Positions 36,972-49,826 of a stretch of 64,000 nucleotides of DNA are shown piece by piece. The translations under genes and the position numbers were made by a program. The stretch is taken from the NCBI GenBank assembly GCA_023101885.1, contig JALPQD010000005.1, forward strand, positions 7,467,584 through 7,531,583, read 5' to 3'. Numbering within the stretch: position 1 is the stretch's first letter; the number at the start of each line of letters is the position of its first letter. Source of the stretch: Typhlomys cinereus (taxonomy: Eukaryota > Chordata > Mammalia > Rodentia > Platacanthomyidae). Under the pieces are notes generated by a model. That model was not told where the DNA came from. It was given only the letters and a program-made list of their open reading frames with translations, and did not search any database.

Positions 36972-39835
36972 GACAAGTGCTGCAGAATGAGCTCATCATG
37001 TGGATATTGTTGCCAAGGTGCCAAGGAGACAGTGTTGGCATGAGGGTGAACTTCTCAGTTGCTGTCTACAGAGAAGCATAGAATTAATGTTGGACACTCC
37101 AAGCAATTACAATCAAAAGATGTGTGGTGAGTGAGGCCAGCATAGAGAAGAAACTTTATTTGTTCTTCAACCATGACAGGGAGTTTTCGGTTTCTTCAAA
37201 TAACTAGAGCTAATTAGAGAAATAATCATTTAGCAATGGTGAAAAAATCGCAGGTCACTGCCTGTTTTACTTTCGATCACTAGCCTTATTTATCCATATC
37301 TTCACCTTTTGTGGTATCGGGGCATCATGTGACTTTATGACAAACATATTTGTTAAATGTAGGTTCATATGTTATTTGAGCAGGGAGATGGGGGATTGAG
37401 ATCACGACACAAAATTACATCCAGTGAGGTGAAAATATTGAGAAGTCCAGTGGACATCCGAGGACTGACATTAATATCACTCAGCCACAGATTTTTGTTA
37501 AATAAATAGATTATAACTTCTGTTGCAGCACAGCAAAAGTCCTGCATGACATGACAGGTAAACCCACCTTGCTTTAATGATCATGCTATCTATTGGCTAC
37601 TCATGGTATTACTTTGGGCACACACAAGAAAATCACTTAATAAAAATATATGAGTACAAATAGCTCTGAGCACTGACTGTGGAGAAGCTACAGTAAAAGA
37701 CTACACGACAAGGATTTGTCAGTTTCAAGGAACTCATGATTTGCAAGAAAATAAAATGTAAAGGGGGTAAAAGTATAGATTTGTGAAAAGAAAAAAATGT
37801 GGTAAGTTGTCTTTTAAGTTGTAGATGTAAAACAGTGAGGGATGCAGAGTCTTTCTGAGCTTGCTAGTCACCATTAAACGTAACTTGCATTGCAGATCTT
37901 GCCTGAGACTCATTCTTATACATCAAACCCAACACTACAATTCAGAACTAGTCTATGTTGTTAAGCATCTTTAATGTGACACTTTATGTTCTCCTTAGAG
38001 CAAAATCATTTTCATTAGAACCAAAAAATGTGACGGGTGAAATCTTGAAATTCATCCACATTAAACTTTTATTAGATTTCTCTTTGTTTGTTATTTTTTT
38101 AAATATAAGAAAAGTTTAGGTAAAATACAGATTAGGAATAAAAACATTCAGAACTTAGTCAAATGATAATAACATAGTAACAAATCTATGAAGCCCAGTG
38201 AAAATATTTTAAGTGTTTCTTAAATGTTTAATAGCAATAAAAGAACAACTAAAAACTAAACCAGATTTTAAGCACAAACTTATTTTTACAACTAGCAGAA
38301 GGGGGTAGCAAATGTAAAGATATGATAAATATACCTGCTTAAATACAGGGCTAAATAGAACTTGCCTCTCTTTCATTGAATTTGATATTTATAGATTGGT
38401 AAAAAAAATAAATTTATTCAACTATGTTAAAAATTTAATGCTACACATTTTCAAAGTCAAACCACAGCATACAAGTTATCAATCATGAGAAAATTTCAAT
38501 TTATTTTAGCAAGAAAAATACTATAGACTGGAAAATATGGGATAAGAATAAATTTAAATGTAAGACTGAATATATAAATTGAACATAAATGTGAAATAAT
38601 TAAATGAATATTGAAAAAACTCAGAATCAAAACAATAAAATAAGGCAACTCTGCTCAGTACAACCTTTCTCAACACCAAATGCCAGGATTTAATGTTCCA
38701 GGTAAGCAAAAACACAAGATTATCTTATTTGAAATATGATGAACATCAATCATGTAATATATTTTCTGAATAAAAATTGAGGGAACTTGAATTTACATTC
38801 CATAAAATTTCGCATTCCAGATCCACATAATGTAGGACTGAATTACCTTCACAAATTTTAAAGCAACGTGATAATTATATTAAAAATAAAAGGAATAAAA
38901 TTGATGGATTCAAGAGTCATTATGTTTGACACATCTCTAGTTCTCTCCTATTCCTCATATGTACAGGGAAAACACGGGCAAATACTCCTCACCAATAACT
39001 GAATAGGCAAGAGTTTTACCCAAACTTTTCATGTCCTGATTTTCTTTTAACAAAATTCAAACATCCTTCAGTGTTCTTGTCCTCAGGAACACAAAGAGGT
39101 TTCTTGCCTGAGAAGTAAATGACTGAGAGGAAAAAAATTACAGAACATGATAGCATGCTAATAATCCAAATTAGATAGACAAACACAAACCACAGAAAGG
39201 AAGAGACAGCCAGTGCACCGGGTTGAGAACACTGATCAAGAATAATGGCAGCTCCCTGTGCAGAGCTGAAATTGTGCTAGTGGAGCTCTCTGAGGGAAAT
39301 GAGTCAGCTGGTCCAAGCTACACTGGAATCTTACAGAATGTTTTGCATTTAAGTAGCTAGTACTGTAGGCTATTGAAGTAAGTCTCTGAATATTTGATTA
39401 AGGTCATGCATGATTGCAACTGGGAGAGAATATTTTTGTACCTTTTTTACAAATGCTTAAAATGTAGGTTAAAGTTTTAGTTATCGCTGTACTTAACTTC
39501 TAAAGTGGGTATCAATTGAGAAAGTGAATAAAGATATACTTACCTAAATTCTTAGATATGAAAAAGGATGTCTAAATCTCTTTACAAGGACATTATTCAT
39601 TCCTACAATTCCTCTTAATGAACTATTTTGTCTTGTGAACTATTCGTCCCTTTATTTCATCTGCATTCTTGAACATAAATGGATGTTCAGCACCAGAATT
39701 GTTTTAAATCTCTAAACATTCAACCCCAGAATGGAGTGACTGATTAGGAAGGAAAAAAAAGATAGGTAAAGAAGGGGTACTGTATAATCATGACAGACAG
39801 GAAGCACCAGGGAAAATAAAACCACTAAGAATGTC
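36972..39835. other. AT-rich intronic sequence, no recognised element
   Basis: About 2.9 kb of AT-rich unique-looking DNA. I saw no SINE, LTR, L1 or exon signature. Confidence 0.5.
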
Positions 39836-39841
39836 ACCTAG

Positions 39842-40145
39842 GGCAAGCAAGATGGCTCAATAAATACAAGTGGTTTATCTGACAAACAGAGTTCAAACGC
39901 TGCTTTGTTTTGTTTTGTTTTGTTTAAAAAGGCCCAATGCAGTAGCTTGGGATCTATAATCCCAGCATTCCTATGGCAAGATGGGAAGCAGAGCCAGGAA
40001 AATTGGTCAGAGGCTTCAGTATAAAGTTGCAGATGTAACAAAAGATGTGGTGGACCAAGAGAACTGAATTCTGAAAAGGTGACCTCTGACCTTCACACTG
40101 ACTACAGTACAGACACAGGCGCATATAAATGAATAAATAAATATC
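39842..40145 (+). mobile_element. B4-like composite SINE with internal (TTTTG)n
   Basis: The GGCAAGCAAGATGGCTCAATAAA head is followed by a (TTTTG)n run (39904-39925). A B1-like unit follows (CAATGCAGTAGCTTGGGATCTATAATCCCAGCATTC), then a distal part with GGTGACCTCTGACCTTCACA and an AATGAATAAATAAATA tail. Confidence 0.82.
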
Positions 40146-40401
40146 TTTAAAAATGTCATCCATAGGTTTAAGTCTCTTATTTTTACTTGAAAATGCAAAT
40201 AGACTATTACTGCACTATGCCAGATGACTTTCACATTTCATTGTTATGCCTACCAATCTGCCATTGTTCTTCCATTAATGATACATGAAAAAAAAATTAG
40301 TGGTGATAGTAAACCATGCACTCTTTTAAAGAAGAAGATGTGTTATCTTTCGTGAATCAAGAGAAAGGATGGCTATGATTTTAATATATCAAATACATCT
40401 G

Positions 40402-40555
40402 AGCCAGATGTGAAGACTAATGTCTACAATCCCAGTACAGGGAAGTATGTGACAGATTGATGTAAGTTCAAGACCTAGCTGAGCTACACAGTTCCAGGCC
40501 AAACTAGGTTAAAGAGTGAGACACAGGCACTAAAAAACAAATAAAAAAACAGCAA
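40402..40555 (+). mobile_element. Old B1 SINE
   Basis: GAGCCAGATGTGAAGACTAATGTCTACAATCCCAGTAC, AGTTCAAGACCTAGCTGAGCTACACAG and an A-rich end match B1 in the sense orientation. It is diverged. Confidence 0.85.
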
Positions 40556-40574
40556 AAAAAGACAAAATATCCAA

Positions 40575-40612
40575 ATATATATGCTAAATATATATATATT
40601 TAGCATATATAT
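40575..40612. repeat. Perfect 38-bp palindrome
   Basis: The arms ATATATATGCTAAATAT and ATATTTAGCATATATAT are exact reverse complements. The centre is at 40593/40594. The interior GCTAAA/TTTAGC makes it more than a plain (TA)n. It lies just 3' of the B1 copy. Confidence 0.95.
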
Positions 40613-41059
40613 GCTTAAGGTAACAAATGGGAATTAAAAAGACATGGACTCTGGCAATAAATGTTGTGAAGCTTTCTGTGACTTGAAATACACCATAAGA
40701 AAGAATTCTAGGTCTGTGTGTATGAGCATGCATATTCCTATTTATTCATGGAGGACAAGGACAGCTAGTCAGGAAGGGTTATTTTATGCTTTGGATCTTT
40801 ATGCCACTCTAGAAGGTAAATGAAACCCGAAAGAAACAAAACTTAGGAGGAATGGGAATGTTAAGTGGAAATTTGGTCATTTTGATGTGAACATTTAAGG
40901 ACTGCCACTAATAAATTCTAAGTAAATACACACATACCACTTAAAGGCTTAATTACAAATTGCTTCAGTAAACTGAAATATTCCAATTGCTTTCACTATT
41001 TTCTTATAGTTTGTAAACCTCACCCCCAATGTGTGCAATGGTGGTTTACGCAACACGTA

Positions 41060-41190
41060 AGTGGACTATTACGTGCTACATTGCTAAGAAGACACTGTGT
41101 AGTCCTCTACTTACAGATGAGGAAACCCAGGATAACAGGATTGAAAAGCCTCCCGTCATTACAGAGCTAATAATTCTCTAAACCGTTTCC
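41060..41190 (+). mobile_element. MIR-type SINE fragment
   Basis: CTACTTACAGATGAGGAAACCCAGG..., then TCATTACAGAGCTAATAATT match the MIR core (TTTTACAGATGAGGAAACTGAGG ... GTCACACAGCTAGTAA). It is ancient and shared by all mammals. Confidence 0.75.
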
Positions 41191-41194
41191 CAAG

Positions 41195-42405
41195 AGTATA
41201 ATAACATGGAACTCATTGTGGTGACTATCATTCTGCTAATCATCATGTTGCTCTAATTGCAATACACATGTACATGTTCATATGATCATACCCAGTTTCC
41301 AAATTGCTGTGCATCAGGCCAACTAACTCAGATTTAATGATCTGTTACTGACATAACAGTTTTCTGATTACGGTTTGACTTCAAAGGGTGCCTTTTCTCA
41401 ATTACAGTGATTTCTCAAGAAACATCAATGACTTAAGTATTTTTAAAATCTGTCTGGTGACAGTTTCACACATGTATGCAATACACACTGACCACTCTTA
41501 TCCCCGTGATTTGAGAACCCATGTTGCTCAAATATAAACAGGAAATGTTCCTGACAATTCTAAGTTCTGAATGATGGAAATTACCTTTCATATTATGAAT
41601 GAGTCAACTGGTACAATACACAATGGAAGCTACCAAAGTAAGACTCACTTAGGCATTTTTACCCCTGAAATATATGACCAACTGGAACAATATCCCACCC
41701 CTCAACACCTAATGTAATATTTGCATCAGTTCCAGAGAGAGCCCCCCACTTGATCCCATGTATCCCATTCTAAACTTCTATCCATGTCAGGCTGGATTTT
41801 CAGAGCCAGGTGAGCCTCGCTGACATGTGGAGTTGTGCTGACAAATGCAGACATCTCTGATGAGCAAGAACTTCTAAAACATCTGTGCACAGTTTGAAAC
41901 TGACTTTTTGTCTAGCTAAGACCAATGCCAGTTATACTACTATGGCCTAGAGTCTAAGGACAGAACATCACCTAAATCAAAGAGATTTCAGTATCTCTAC
42001 TAAGCTGTGTAACTTAATGAATGACTATGGCTTAACAGTTTAAAATGTACATATTTTACATTGTCTTCAATTAGGTACTTTACTTAAGAGATATACATCT
42101 GAAGTTAGTACTTAACATAGAGTACTTATTGCTGAATTTTCTAGTAGTGTCACAGATTTATCAAACTACACACAGAAAAAGATTTCACTGCCACTATAAA
42201 TTCACATGGTGGCAATTTCTTCTTTTGGCAAAAAATATTTACAACTAAAAAGAATCATATAGGAGGAATAAGTAAAGAGACACTCTCATCACAATGGAAT
42301 TGAAATAGTGCTTTGTTTCATTTTACTGTTTCTTGCTCAGCATTTAGAAGCGGATTACACTTGAAAATCTTCAAAATAAAAGTGAGGGCTGGAGACCAAA
42401 ATAAA
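41195..42405. other. Intronic sequence, no recognised element
   Basis: About 1.2 kb of mixed composition without any repeat or exon I can name. Confidence 0.45.
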
Positions 42406-42412
42406 CTCTAAG

Positions 42413-42462
42413 ATACACACACACACACACACACACACATACGCATATACATGCACACACAC
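42413..42462. repeat. (CA)n microsatellite
   Basis: CA repeats with CATA interruptions, preceded by a short GGGCTGGAGACC that may be the stub of a SINE head. Confidence 0.92.
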
Positions 42463-43039
42463 GAGAGTTGTGTATTTAAAGGTTACATTATCCAGACAGT
42501 TTTCACATTGAAAAGCAGACAGTTAATTATTTCCTTGTTGTTACGGACAGTCTTAACCTTTGTGAAAATAAGTCTAGAGGCAAAGAGAGATATGTACAAT
42601 TCTTTCTGCACATTTTTATAGATACCAAAGACTTCTGTAAGGGAATTTATGATAACATCTACATCAACACATAATTTAAAATGCTTAGACTTTCAATAGC
42701 TTATTAAATATCACATATTAATTTTCAAATGTTTATTTAGCTCATCTTATATTCTTCAATATATCAGATAATCAATAGTCACTGGATAAATCACATAATG
42801 CATTATGTAATATACAGTACAGAGCTGGCTTCTGGAGTAAGCTCCGGTGGGTCAACATTTCTCTCACTAGAGAAGAGTTCCATCCACGTTGAACACCCAC
42901 AAAGATGAAGATTCCGAGCTTAACATTCAGACAGGTGTTTATGGCATGAACCCTTTTCCCACATCCCAGACAAGCTACATCACCATTTTCACAGCCACAC
43001 TGCACATTTCTAGATCTGTGAAAGCTCTTCAGATTCTAG

Positions 43040-43730
43040 GAGCATTTATCTTTGGTTGTAAAAGATAATATTAGCCAAGACAGGTGTTTGAAACCCAGGG
43101 TTTCATCTCATATCACTGCTTCCTTAGCCTTGTTCATGAACAGTCAAGGCCAACCAGCCCTACACAAAAGTGTGAACATAGTCAAGAGATTCTTGTGTCC
43201 TCTGGAAACAAAGAGATCTGAGGTGACTGTGGCAGGAGAATGAAAATTTGTCTTGGAAAGACCAGCGGACAAGACAGAACCTGCAAATCCAGGCAGCTCG
43301 GCTTCTCCCCAGAAACCCCCAGTGCCCTGTGGGCCGGAGGAAACCTTGGTCCCTCACACTTCAAGACATTGGATGAGCTGCCTGAGAAGCTGCAGTCCAA
43401 ACCCACCACGTCTACTTTCTGTGTAACCCGAGACCATGTGACTGACACTGGCTCTGTGGCCAGCACGTGGAGGAGGGAGGAAGGCTCGCCTCTTCTGCCA
43501 GCCTCACTGCCCTTGCCAACAGCAAGTAGGTTTTTCTTGTTTCCTGTTTGATCCCAGTCAAAATGTTATGAGTCCTCTCTGCAGTGGTGTATCAGTTCCC
43601 GCAACTGAGGCGGCACATAGTCTGTTTCTACCAACCCAACTCGACCCAGAGAGGGGCTTCCCCCAACCTGAGTTAGCCCAGAGGTCACCTCAGAGGCCAC
43701 GCCACCATGCAGATGGCTGACGGCCACCGT
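43040..43730. other. GC-richer unassigned block with adjacent short open frames
   Basis: The block is markedly GC-richer than its flanks. Two plus-strand frames of 63 and 103 codons (43052-43243, 43240-43551) meet at an ATGA overlap, and a 94-codon frame lies on the minus strand. I recognise no protein in any of them, and there is no convincing donor/acceptor pair with coding character. It is possibly a decayed LTR or pseudogene fragment, and I do not claim a gene. Confidence 0.3.
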
Positions 43731-44187
43731 ATTCTCTGCAAAATTGGTCTTAGATTGACAAAATTGGTAATAACAGTCTTATCAAAAGCCTTAATTCAAA
43801 CATATCCCTGCAGACTCTTGAGGGAAATACACTCCTGGACAGTGTATTTTAAAATAAAAATAATTTATTTTAAGACATACCTTATTCAAGCAGAATGTAT
43901 AACGAACATGAGATATATGGAAACAATGTTATTCCATCATTAAAAAACATGAAATGATGTCTTCAAAGAATGCAGATGACCCAGAAGGGAAGTATGTAGA
44001 GGAAAGTAAGGAAGAGACTGAAAGACAAATGTCATGTGATCTTAAATTAAATTAATTTGTATAAACACTGGAATATGATAATGGTGAAAACAAATAAGTT
44101 AATCTGGCAGCAGCACTACCTATTATGGGGAAAACAGATTTTTAGAATTAGCATTTTGGGGAGAGTTATGTGCATTTGTGGGTCTAC

Positions 44188-44495
44188 ATACGTGTGTGTG
44201 TGTGTGTGTGTGTGTACATGTATGCATACCTAAGATGGACATCATGCACAATCCTCAGTTGAGCTCCACCTTATTTTCCAACCAGGGTCTGTCATTGAGT
44301 CTGGCGCTATTCTAGCTTGTCCTCTTGTACCAAGGATCCCGGCTCTACATGTGCGCTGGGCTTCTAGGCAGCCAGCGTGCCCACCGGTTTTTGTTTCTGT
44401 TTTGCTTTTGTCCCTTGGTGTTGAGGATCTAAACTCTAGTCCTTCTGACTGCACAGAAAGCACTTAATCCACTGAACCAGCTCCCAAGCTTCTCA
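44188..44495 (-). mobile_element. B3/B2-type SINE, antisense
   Basis: (TG)n (44193-44214) is followed by a body and the reversed head (TTGAGGATCTAAACTCTAGTCC, CCACTGAACCAGCTCCC). The body has an extra GC-richer portion (44280-44390) with no clear match. Confidence 0.72.
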
Positions 44496-45179
44496 ATAAA
44501 TTTTTGTAAGTACATAATATAATGCCAGGCACTTATTAGGAAAGAATTTATGGGATCGTTGGGAAGAAAGACAATTGATATTGTAAACATAGTTTTTAAC
44601 ACAGTGTGATATCATCTATTTATTAATGTTAGTTGCCTGTTTCTCTATCTCTGGAGTGACAGCCCTATAAAACTACATTTTGTCTGATTTCCATATTCCA
44701 AGTACTGATGACAGCACCAAGAATGGAATAAATCAACAAGGATTAGTTGAATGAGTGAAGAAAGAAAGAAAACAGAGGGGAATGAGTGAGCTACTTAGTG
44801 ATGGGCAAAGGTAGTTGGGTGGGGTCCATAAGCAATCGCCAAAGACTTTCCAGGGGAGAGATCTTGGCTATAAAACTTGAAGGCGGCAAGTACACTTCAA
44901 ATGTGGGTGACTGTTGTAAACCCATATCAAATGCAATACTGCTTGGAGGGGATGTTGTACCTATGGAGGTGAAAATGACTTGGAGCAATCTCTTTTTACT
45001 TTGTCATTAATATTCCATCAGTCACTCGTGTTCGGTATATATGGAGTAGAGACATAGATAGAGTTATTGAAGAGAAAACTTCAAGAGACGTCAGTGTAGG
45101 GGCTTCAGAAAGCATGAAGAAAAGAAAGGAATGCTTCTTCAGTATGGAAGGTAAACACCCACCAACTAGGAGAAAGAGT

Positions 45180-45475
45180 TGGCCTGGGATGTAGCTCAGT
45201 GGGTAAGATGCTTGCTCAGCAATCATGAGGACATAAGTTTGAATCCATAGCATGCACACAGCAGCAATAACCTTGATACTGGAGTCAGGGCAGAGATTCT
45301 GGGGTGCATATGGCCAGTCAGTTTACTGAATCCATAAACTCCATATCTACCAAGAAAATCTGATCTAAGAAATTAAGAGAATAAAATGGAAACCAACAGA
45401 AAAAGACCCCCTACTTCAGGACTGGTCTCTACCTTCACATATAAGGCAGACCCGCACACACATCCATGCAAGTGC
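45180..45475 (+). mobile_element. B4-like composite SINE
   Basis: An ID-type head (GGCCTGGGATGTAGCTCAGTGGGTAAGATGCTTGCTCAGCAATC, AAGTTTGAATCCATAGC) is followed by a B1-like part and a CA-containing end (CCCGCACACACATCCATGC). Confidence 0.85.
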
Positions 45476-45666
45476 CCAAAAGTGTGTTCACTAAGTATAA
45501 TGGAGAACACGGTGGTTCTGATAACAGTGCTCAGACACCACTGGCTGGTAAGAGGCTTGCATGGCCACTATTGGGCTTGAAGCAAAACAACACAAACAGC
45601 TCTAACAAGCAGTGAGTAAACAACTTCACTGAGCTGCGTGAGATGCTTTAATTCCACTTACCACAG

Positions 45667-45781
45667 GTGTGTGTGTGTGTATGTATGTGCATGTATGTGC
45701 ATGTGTGTGCATGTGTACATGCATGTGTGCATGTGTGCATGTGTGCGTGTGTGCATGTGTGTGTGAATGTGTGTGTGTGTT
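45667..45781. repeat. (TG)n/(TGCATG)n variable repeat
   Basis: Imperfect GTGTGCATGTGTGCATG higher-order units over ~115 bp, alternating purine-pyrimidine throughout. Confidence 0.93.
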
Positions 45782-46037
45782 GATTATTATGCACTTTTAG
45801 GCATTCTGATACACTATTGTGGAAGACATGGAATTATTTACAGTGATATTTGAAAATAATATGGACTATTGAAAGCTAAATTTTGATGTATTCATTGTTA
45901 CATATTTATTCATTTATAGAATGGAAGAATGCAGAGAACTTTTATCATTGCAATCTTATTATATCTTATCCTGTTCTTTAAATCACCCACTCTTACTGTC
46001 CCATTGCTTACATATTACTTTTTTCTAAAATATGCAC

Positions 46038-46322
46038 TTATTAGGGCATGATTAAAGCCTCTGCCTTAAAAACAAAAGGACTTGAGTTTAAATTCCCATA
46101 TCCCATATGAAAATCAGCAACAGGTATGGCAGCCTACTGCTAATTCCAGTCATGGAAGGCAGAGCCTGGGGAAATTCCCAGAGCAAGCAATAAACTGGAA
46201 GAACAATCCAGAATGATTCCTGATGTCACCCTTGGGCCTCTATGGGCACACACATGCACATGTACTTTTGTACACACACTTCCACATACACATGTACCCA
46301 CACCCACATGCAAAACACACAT
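46038..46322 (+). mobile_element. tRNA-headed SINE (older subfamily)
   Basis: A decayed head (GGGCATGATTAAAGCCTCTGCCTTAAAAAC, GACTTGAGTTTAAATTCCCATA) is followed by GGAAGGCAGAGCCTGGGGAAATTCCC, CCAGAATGATTCCTGATGTCACCCTTGGGCC and a CA-rich tail. It is the same subfamily as at 4.8 kb. Confidence 0.85.
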
Positions 46323-46784
46323 GCAAAGAATGCATACTTATTAAATATTGATTAATATTAACCAAATTTTATGCTTCATGAAGTAAATTTCTGATGAACA
46401 TAAAGTCATCATTTCATTATTATATTTTAAATTTTAGAAAAATGTCCCGGAAATTTCGCCTATATTAGCTTTACTTTTTGATAGTAAGGTACTGTAGTTG
46501 GCTATTTTCTAATGAAAATTTTCATTACAATTCAGTGTCAATTGTACTTGTGAATCTGTAATTTGGGAAAAATGCATCGGAGCAAACCAAGGGACCAAAA
46601 TTTGAGAAAAGTTACTCTGGTCGAACCTCACTCTTATGTATCTATCTAAAACTTTATTTTTGTTTTTTTTTCTGGATATTGTTTTGTTTTGCGGTACTGT
46701 GGCATGCTAGGCAAACAACTCTAAACTTTTTCCCAGTCCTGTACCATGTTTTTGTTTTGTTAATTTACTATTCAAGGATAAAGT

Positions 46785-46985
46785 ATAAGGAACTGAGTTT
46801 CAATCCCCAGAGCTCATGTAAAACTGGCTATGGTAGTAATCAGGTGTTCCTTCAGCAAGATGGCAGTGGAGACTTCCAGATAGCATCCCAGAGTGTGCTG
46901 TGGAGGACAGAGAAATCCTTTCTCAAACAAAGTAGAAGGCAAAGACAGATGCCTGAGGTTGTCCTCTGACCTCTACACATTTGTC
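46785..46985 (+). mobile_element. B4/B3-like SINE fragment
   Basis: GGAACTGAGTTTCAATCCCCAGAGCTCATGTAAAA and GAGGTTGTCCTCTGACCTCTACACATTTG are B3/B4 landmarks, with a B1-like middle. The 5' end is missing. Confidence 0.75.
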
Positions 46986-47802
46986 ATGACATATGAAACT
47001 TGTGAAATGTATTTGTAGCAACCCAACAGCTCAAAATGTCAGCAGATAGCATCTGTAACTGTAAGAAAGGTTTACCTTACTTTGCTATCACCTGTCTACC
47101 TGATGTTCCTACCAATATTCAGCAAGAGCTTGATTTGTGACTTTCTTTTCTTTCAACTATAAGAAATCTGTGACTCAATGGAACATGTAACTTGAGATAA
47201 CATAACATAAGTCTCTCTTCTATGGTCTTTCATATTTGGCTCAGGATAAACTCTTCCCTTTGAGGTAAGAACTGTGCTTAGCTTTGACAATCCAAATACT
47301 CAGAACTGTGGAACTTGAGCTAAGACATTCAAGCAGCAGCAAATACAGGAAGAGCACGTAGACCTCACCCAGCCTTCTTAAAAGCTGACATTCATTTCCT
47401 TCACCAGCGGCATCCTCTCTTCTCCTCTCCAAAACAAGAAAAACTCTTATCACTGGACAAGGAAAGTCAGCCCTAAGATGGATTTGCACAAACAAACCTT
47501 ACTAAAATAACCCTTATCTTCGCTATCTATGTGTCTTCACACAATTTATCACCCCAGAAGCCCAACTCCCCTTTCCCTGGTCTTATCACTTACTTAGAAT
47601 TCATTGCTTTGGGGAAAATGCTATCCAGATCTTTGGGCCCAATTGAATCTTTAGGTCTCCACTTCTTTGTGAAAGCCTGAGTGTCCATAAAAGCTGCAGC
47701 ATTCCTGTCAAACCAAACTCTATGCTTGTACTTATTTATCTGTTTTTCCTGTTTTAACCCGCATGGCCCCAGTTCATAATACAGACAAGATTTTCCTCTC
47801 CA

Positions 47803-47852
47803 TACATATATTGCATACATACATACACATACATACATACATACATACATGT
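47803..47852. repeat. (CATA)n microsatellite
   Basis: About 11 near-perfect CATA units. Confidence 0.93.
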
Positions 47853-48259
47853 ATATTGATATTTGGAATTAATCTTTAAATACTGTTAAAATTTTAGCCA
47901 TAGGTCCAAATTGCAAATGCTGAATAGTCATGGGAATTTTTTTAGTACCAGTCACAGGTAATTTTCTGGGAAACAGATCTAGCAAAATCCAAGTAGATGC
48001 TAGAAATGCTCAGAGAAAGAAAGCATTCTTTCCACCTGGCTAAGTATTACGTGATCACTGCATGAATGAACACAGGGTATACAGCACCATTTTTTTCAGT
48101 AAAGTAACTAAAAATTAAAATGACCTTGAAAATCATCCCAGTTTAAAGAAAAACAACACACACTTTAGTTAGGATGTACCCGTCCTATTGAGGAATACGA
48201 ACATTTTCATTTCAAAACTCAAGAACTCTAATAAAGGAACACTCACATGTCAGCTCTCG

Positions 48260-48900
48260 TTCAAACACAAGTGCATGACTGCAGTGAGATCTTTTTAAGC
48301 TATTTTTCTATGGTCCCCGATTCTCAGAATAGTGCATGCAATATTAATGTTCTCAGCTTTGTGAGGACACAGCATACTCTGCATTCTCAATGAAAGAAAA
48401 GCGCCTCAATTCCTAATCATTTCAATGGGCTCTAATGTAATATTTCCTACATTGGAAATCACAGCACTTTATTTAAGGAAATCAGTCTGGCCAAGGGAGC
48501 TGTGTGTGGTGCAGGCTGCACAGACGTCAGTTCAAAGGATCGGATGTCAAAGTGCTCCCTCTAATGTCCCTTAATCATCGCTCCTATTAGTGCTTGAATG
48601 GGACTGTGATTAAAAATGCTGCTGCCATTGTCTACCTATTCAGGCGGCTACCATTCTACGTGGGTCCCACCATTACTGTTTGAATAGGGGACCGATTAGA
48701 AAGACAGCTGCCATTGTGCACCCATTCTGGAAAACAGCAAAACTCGCATATTTATTTGCTATGAGCACCAAATAAATGTTTTGCAAAGGTAAAATATACC
48801 ATTAGGCTCTAAAGACAATTTGGCTGATTTCTTTTGTTCAGAGCACTCTATTTTCCCATATGCAAAGATATTTCTTATTTGCAAATACAGTAATATGCTT
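48260..48900. promoter_or_regulatory. Candidate conserved non-coding element with an internal 86-bp duplication
   Basis: The region has complex, repeat-free sequence. It contains two copies of a ~75-bp unit (about 48581-48651 and 48666-48738) that align without gaps at an 86-bp offset. TTGAAT (48594 and 48680), GATTA and GCTGCCATTGT (ending 48631 and 48717) are shared, with ~70% identity over ~50 bp. CATTGT is the core of SOX sites, CAGCTG (second copy) is an E-box, and GATTA/TAAT are homeodomain-type cores. Enhancer function is inference. Confidence 0.45.
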
Positions 48901-49576
48901 CATTAATATCTTTTAAAATATACATATTCTGTTTTTGTAGACATAATCTTAGCACACATCTGCTTTATTATATAGTACTTATTGACCTACAATACATCAT
49001 ACAATCCCAGTTTAATATTTATGATTATGCAAAGAATTTTTGTGTAAACAAATCAAAGCAATTTGGTTCCAGATCTTTTGGATCCCATTTCAATATCCTT
49101 AGAATAATATGTACTCTGCATGAACAACTTCTCGAGAAAGAAATTTCCATGTCAGATGCTGAGCATCTGGGAGGGAGCGGCAGTGGCCCTTCAGGAGTTC
49201 ACACAGAGGCTGAGCTGCAGTCAGAATGGGGGGGAGTCCCCCACACCCCAGATCCCAGGAAGCAGAGATCATCTTTTTCTCTTTAATTTCAACTTAAGAT
49301 GTGTTTCCTTTGGAGAGGCCCATCTTGAATCTCAAGGCCTGGCTGCGTTCTTCTACTACATTACGTTGTATTACATTACATACTTCAATTACAGCTCTGA
49401 CTGACATGAATATGAATATGAGCTTAAGACCTGAGAAAACATATGGTCAGGGCAGCTACAGTGTCCAATACTTTGTCATATTCACAGGGGCTGGCAGGTG
49501 CATCTTCCACTAATACTTAGCAATTAATAAACTTGTACCGTGGACGTTCAAGTCATTTATGCCATGCCAGTCTTTA

Positions 49577-49743
49577 TAAAGCATGGAGTAAGGACTGGCA
49601 AGATGACTCAGGAGGTACAAGTGTGTGAGCCAGGAGTTGTGGGTTATGCTTCCTGAGCCCGCATGGTAGAAGGAAAGGACTGACTTCTCACTGACTTCTG
49701 AAAATGTCCTCTGATATCCATGTGTGCTGCTGCACTTACACAG

Positions 49744-49786
<43 letters not shown>

Positions 49787-49826
49787 CTTAACTCTCACTC
49801 TTGCTCTCTATAAATATTCTTTTAAA
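49577..49826 (+). mobile_element. B3/B2-type SINE with (TC)n tract
   Basis: The GGACTGGCAAGATGACTCAGGAGG head, GAGCCCGCATGGTAGAAGGA and AATGTCCTCTGATATCCATGTGTGC match B3. A (TC)n run (49747-49780) follows. An imperfect direct repeat (GCATGGAGTAA / GCACAGAGTAA) may be the target-site duplication. Confidence 0.87.

Noticed and set aside
43052..43551. Two plus-strand open frames joined by an ATGA overlap, resembling translational coupling
   Set aside because: This is mammalian intronic DNA, so bacterial-style coupling has no meaning here. Neither product is recognisable.
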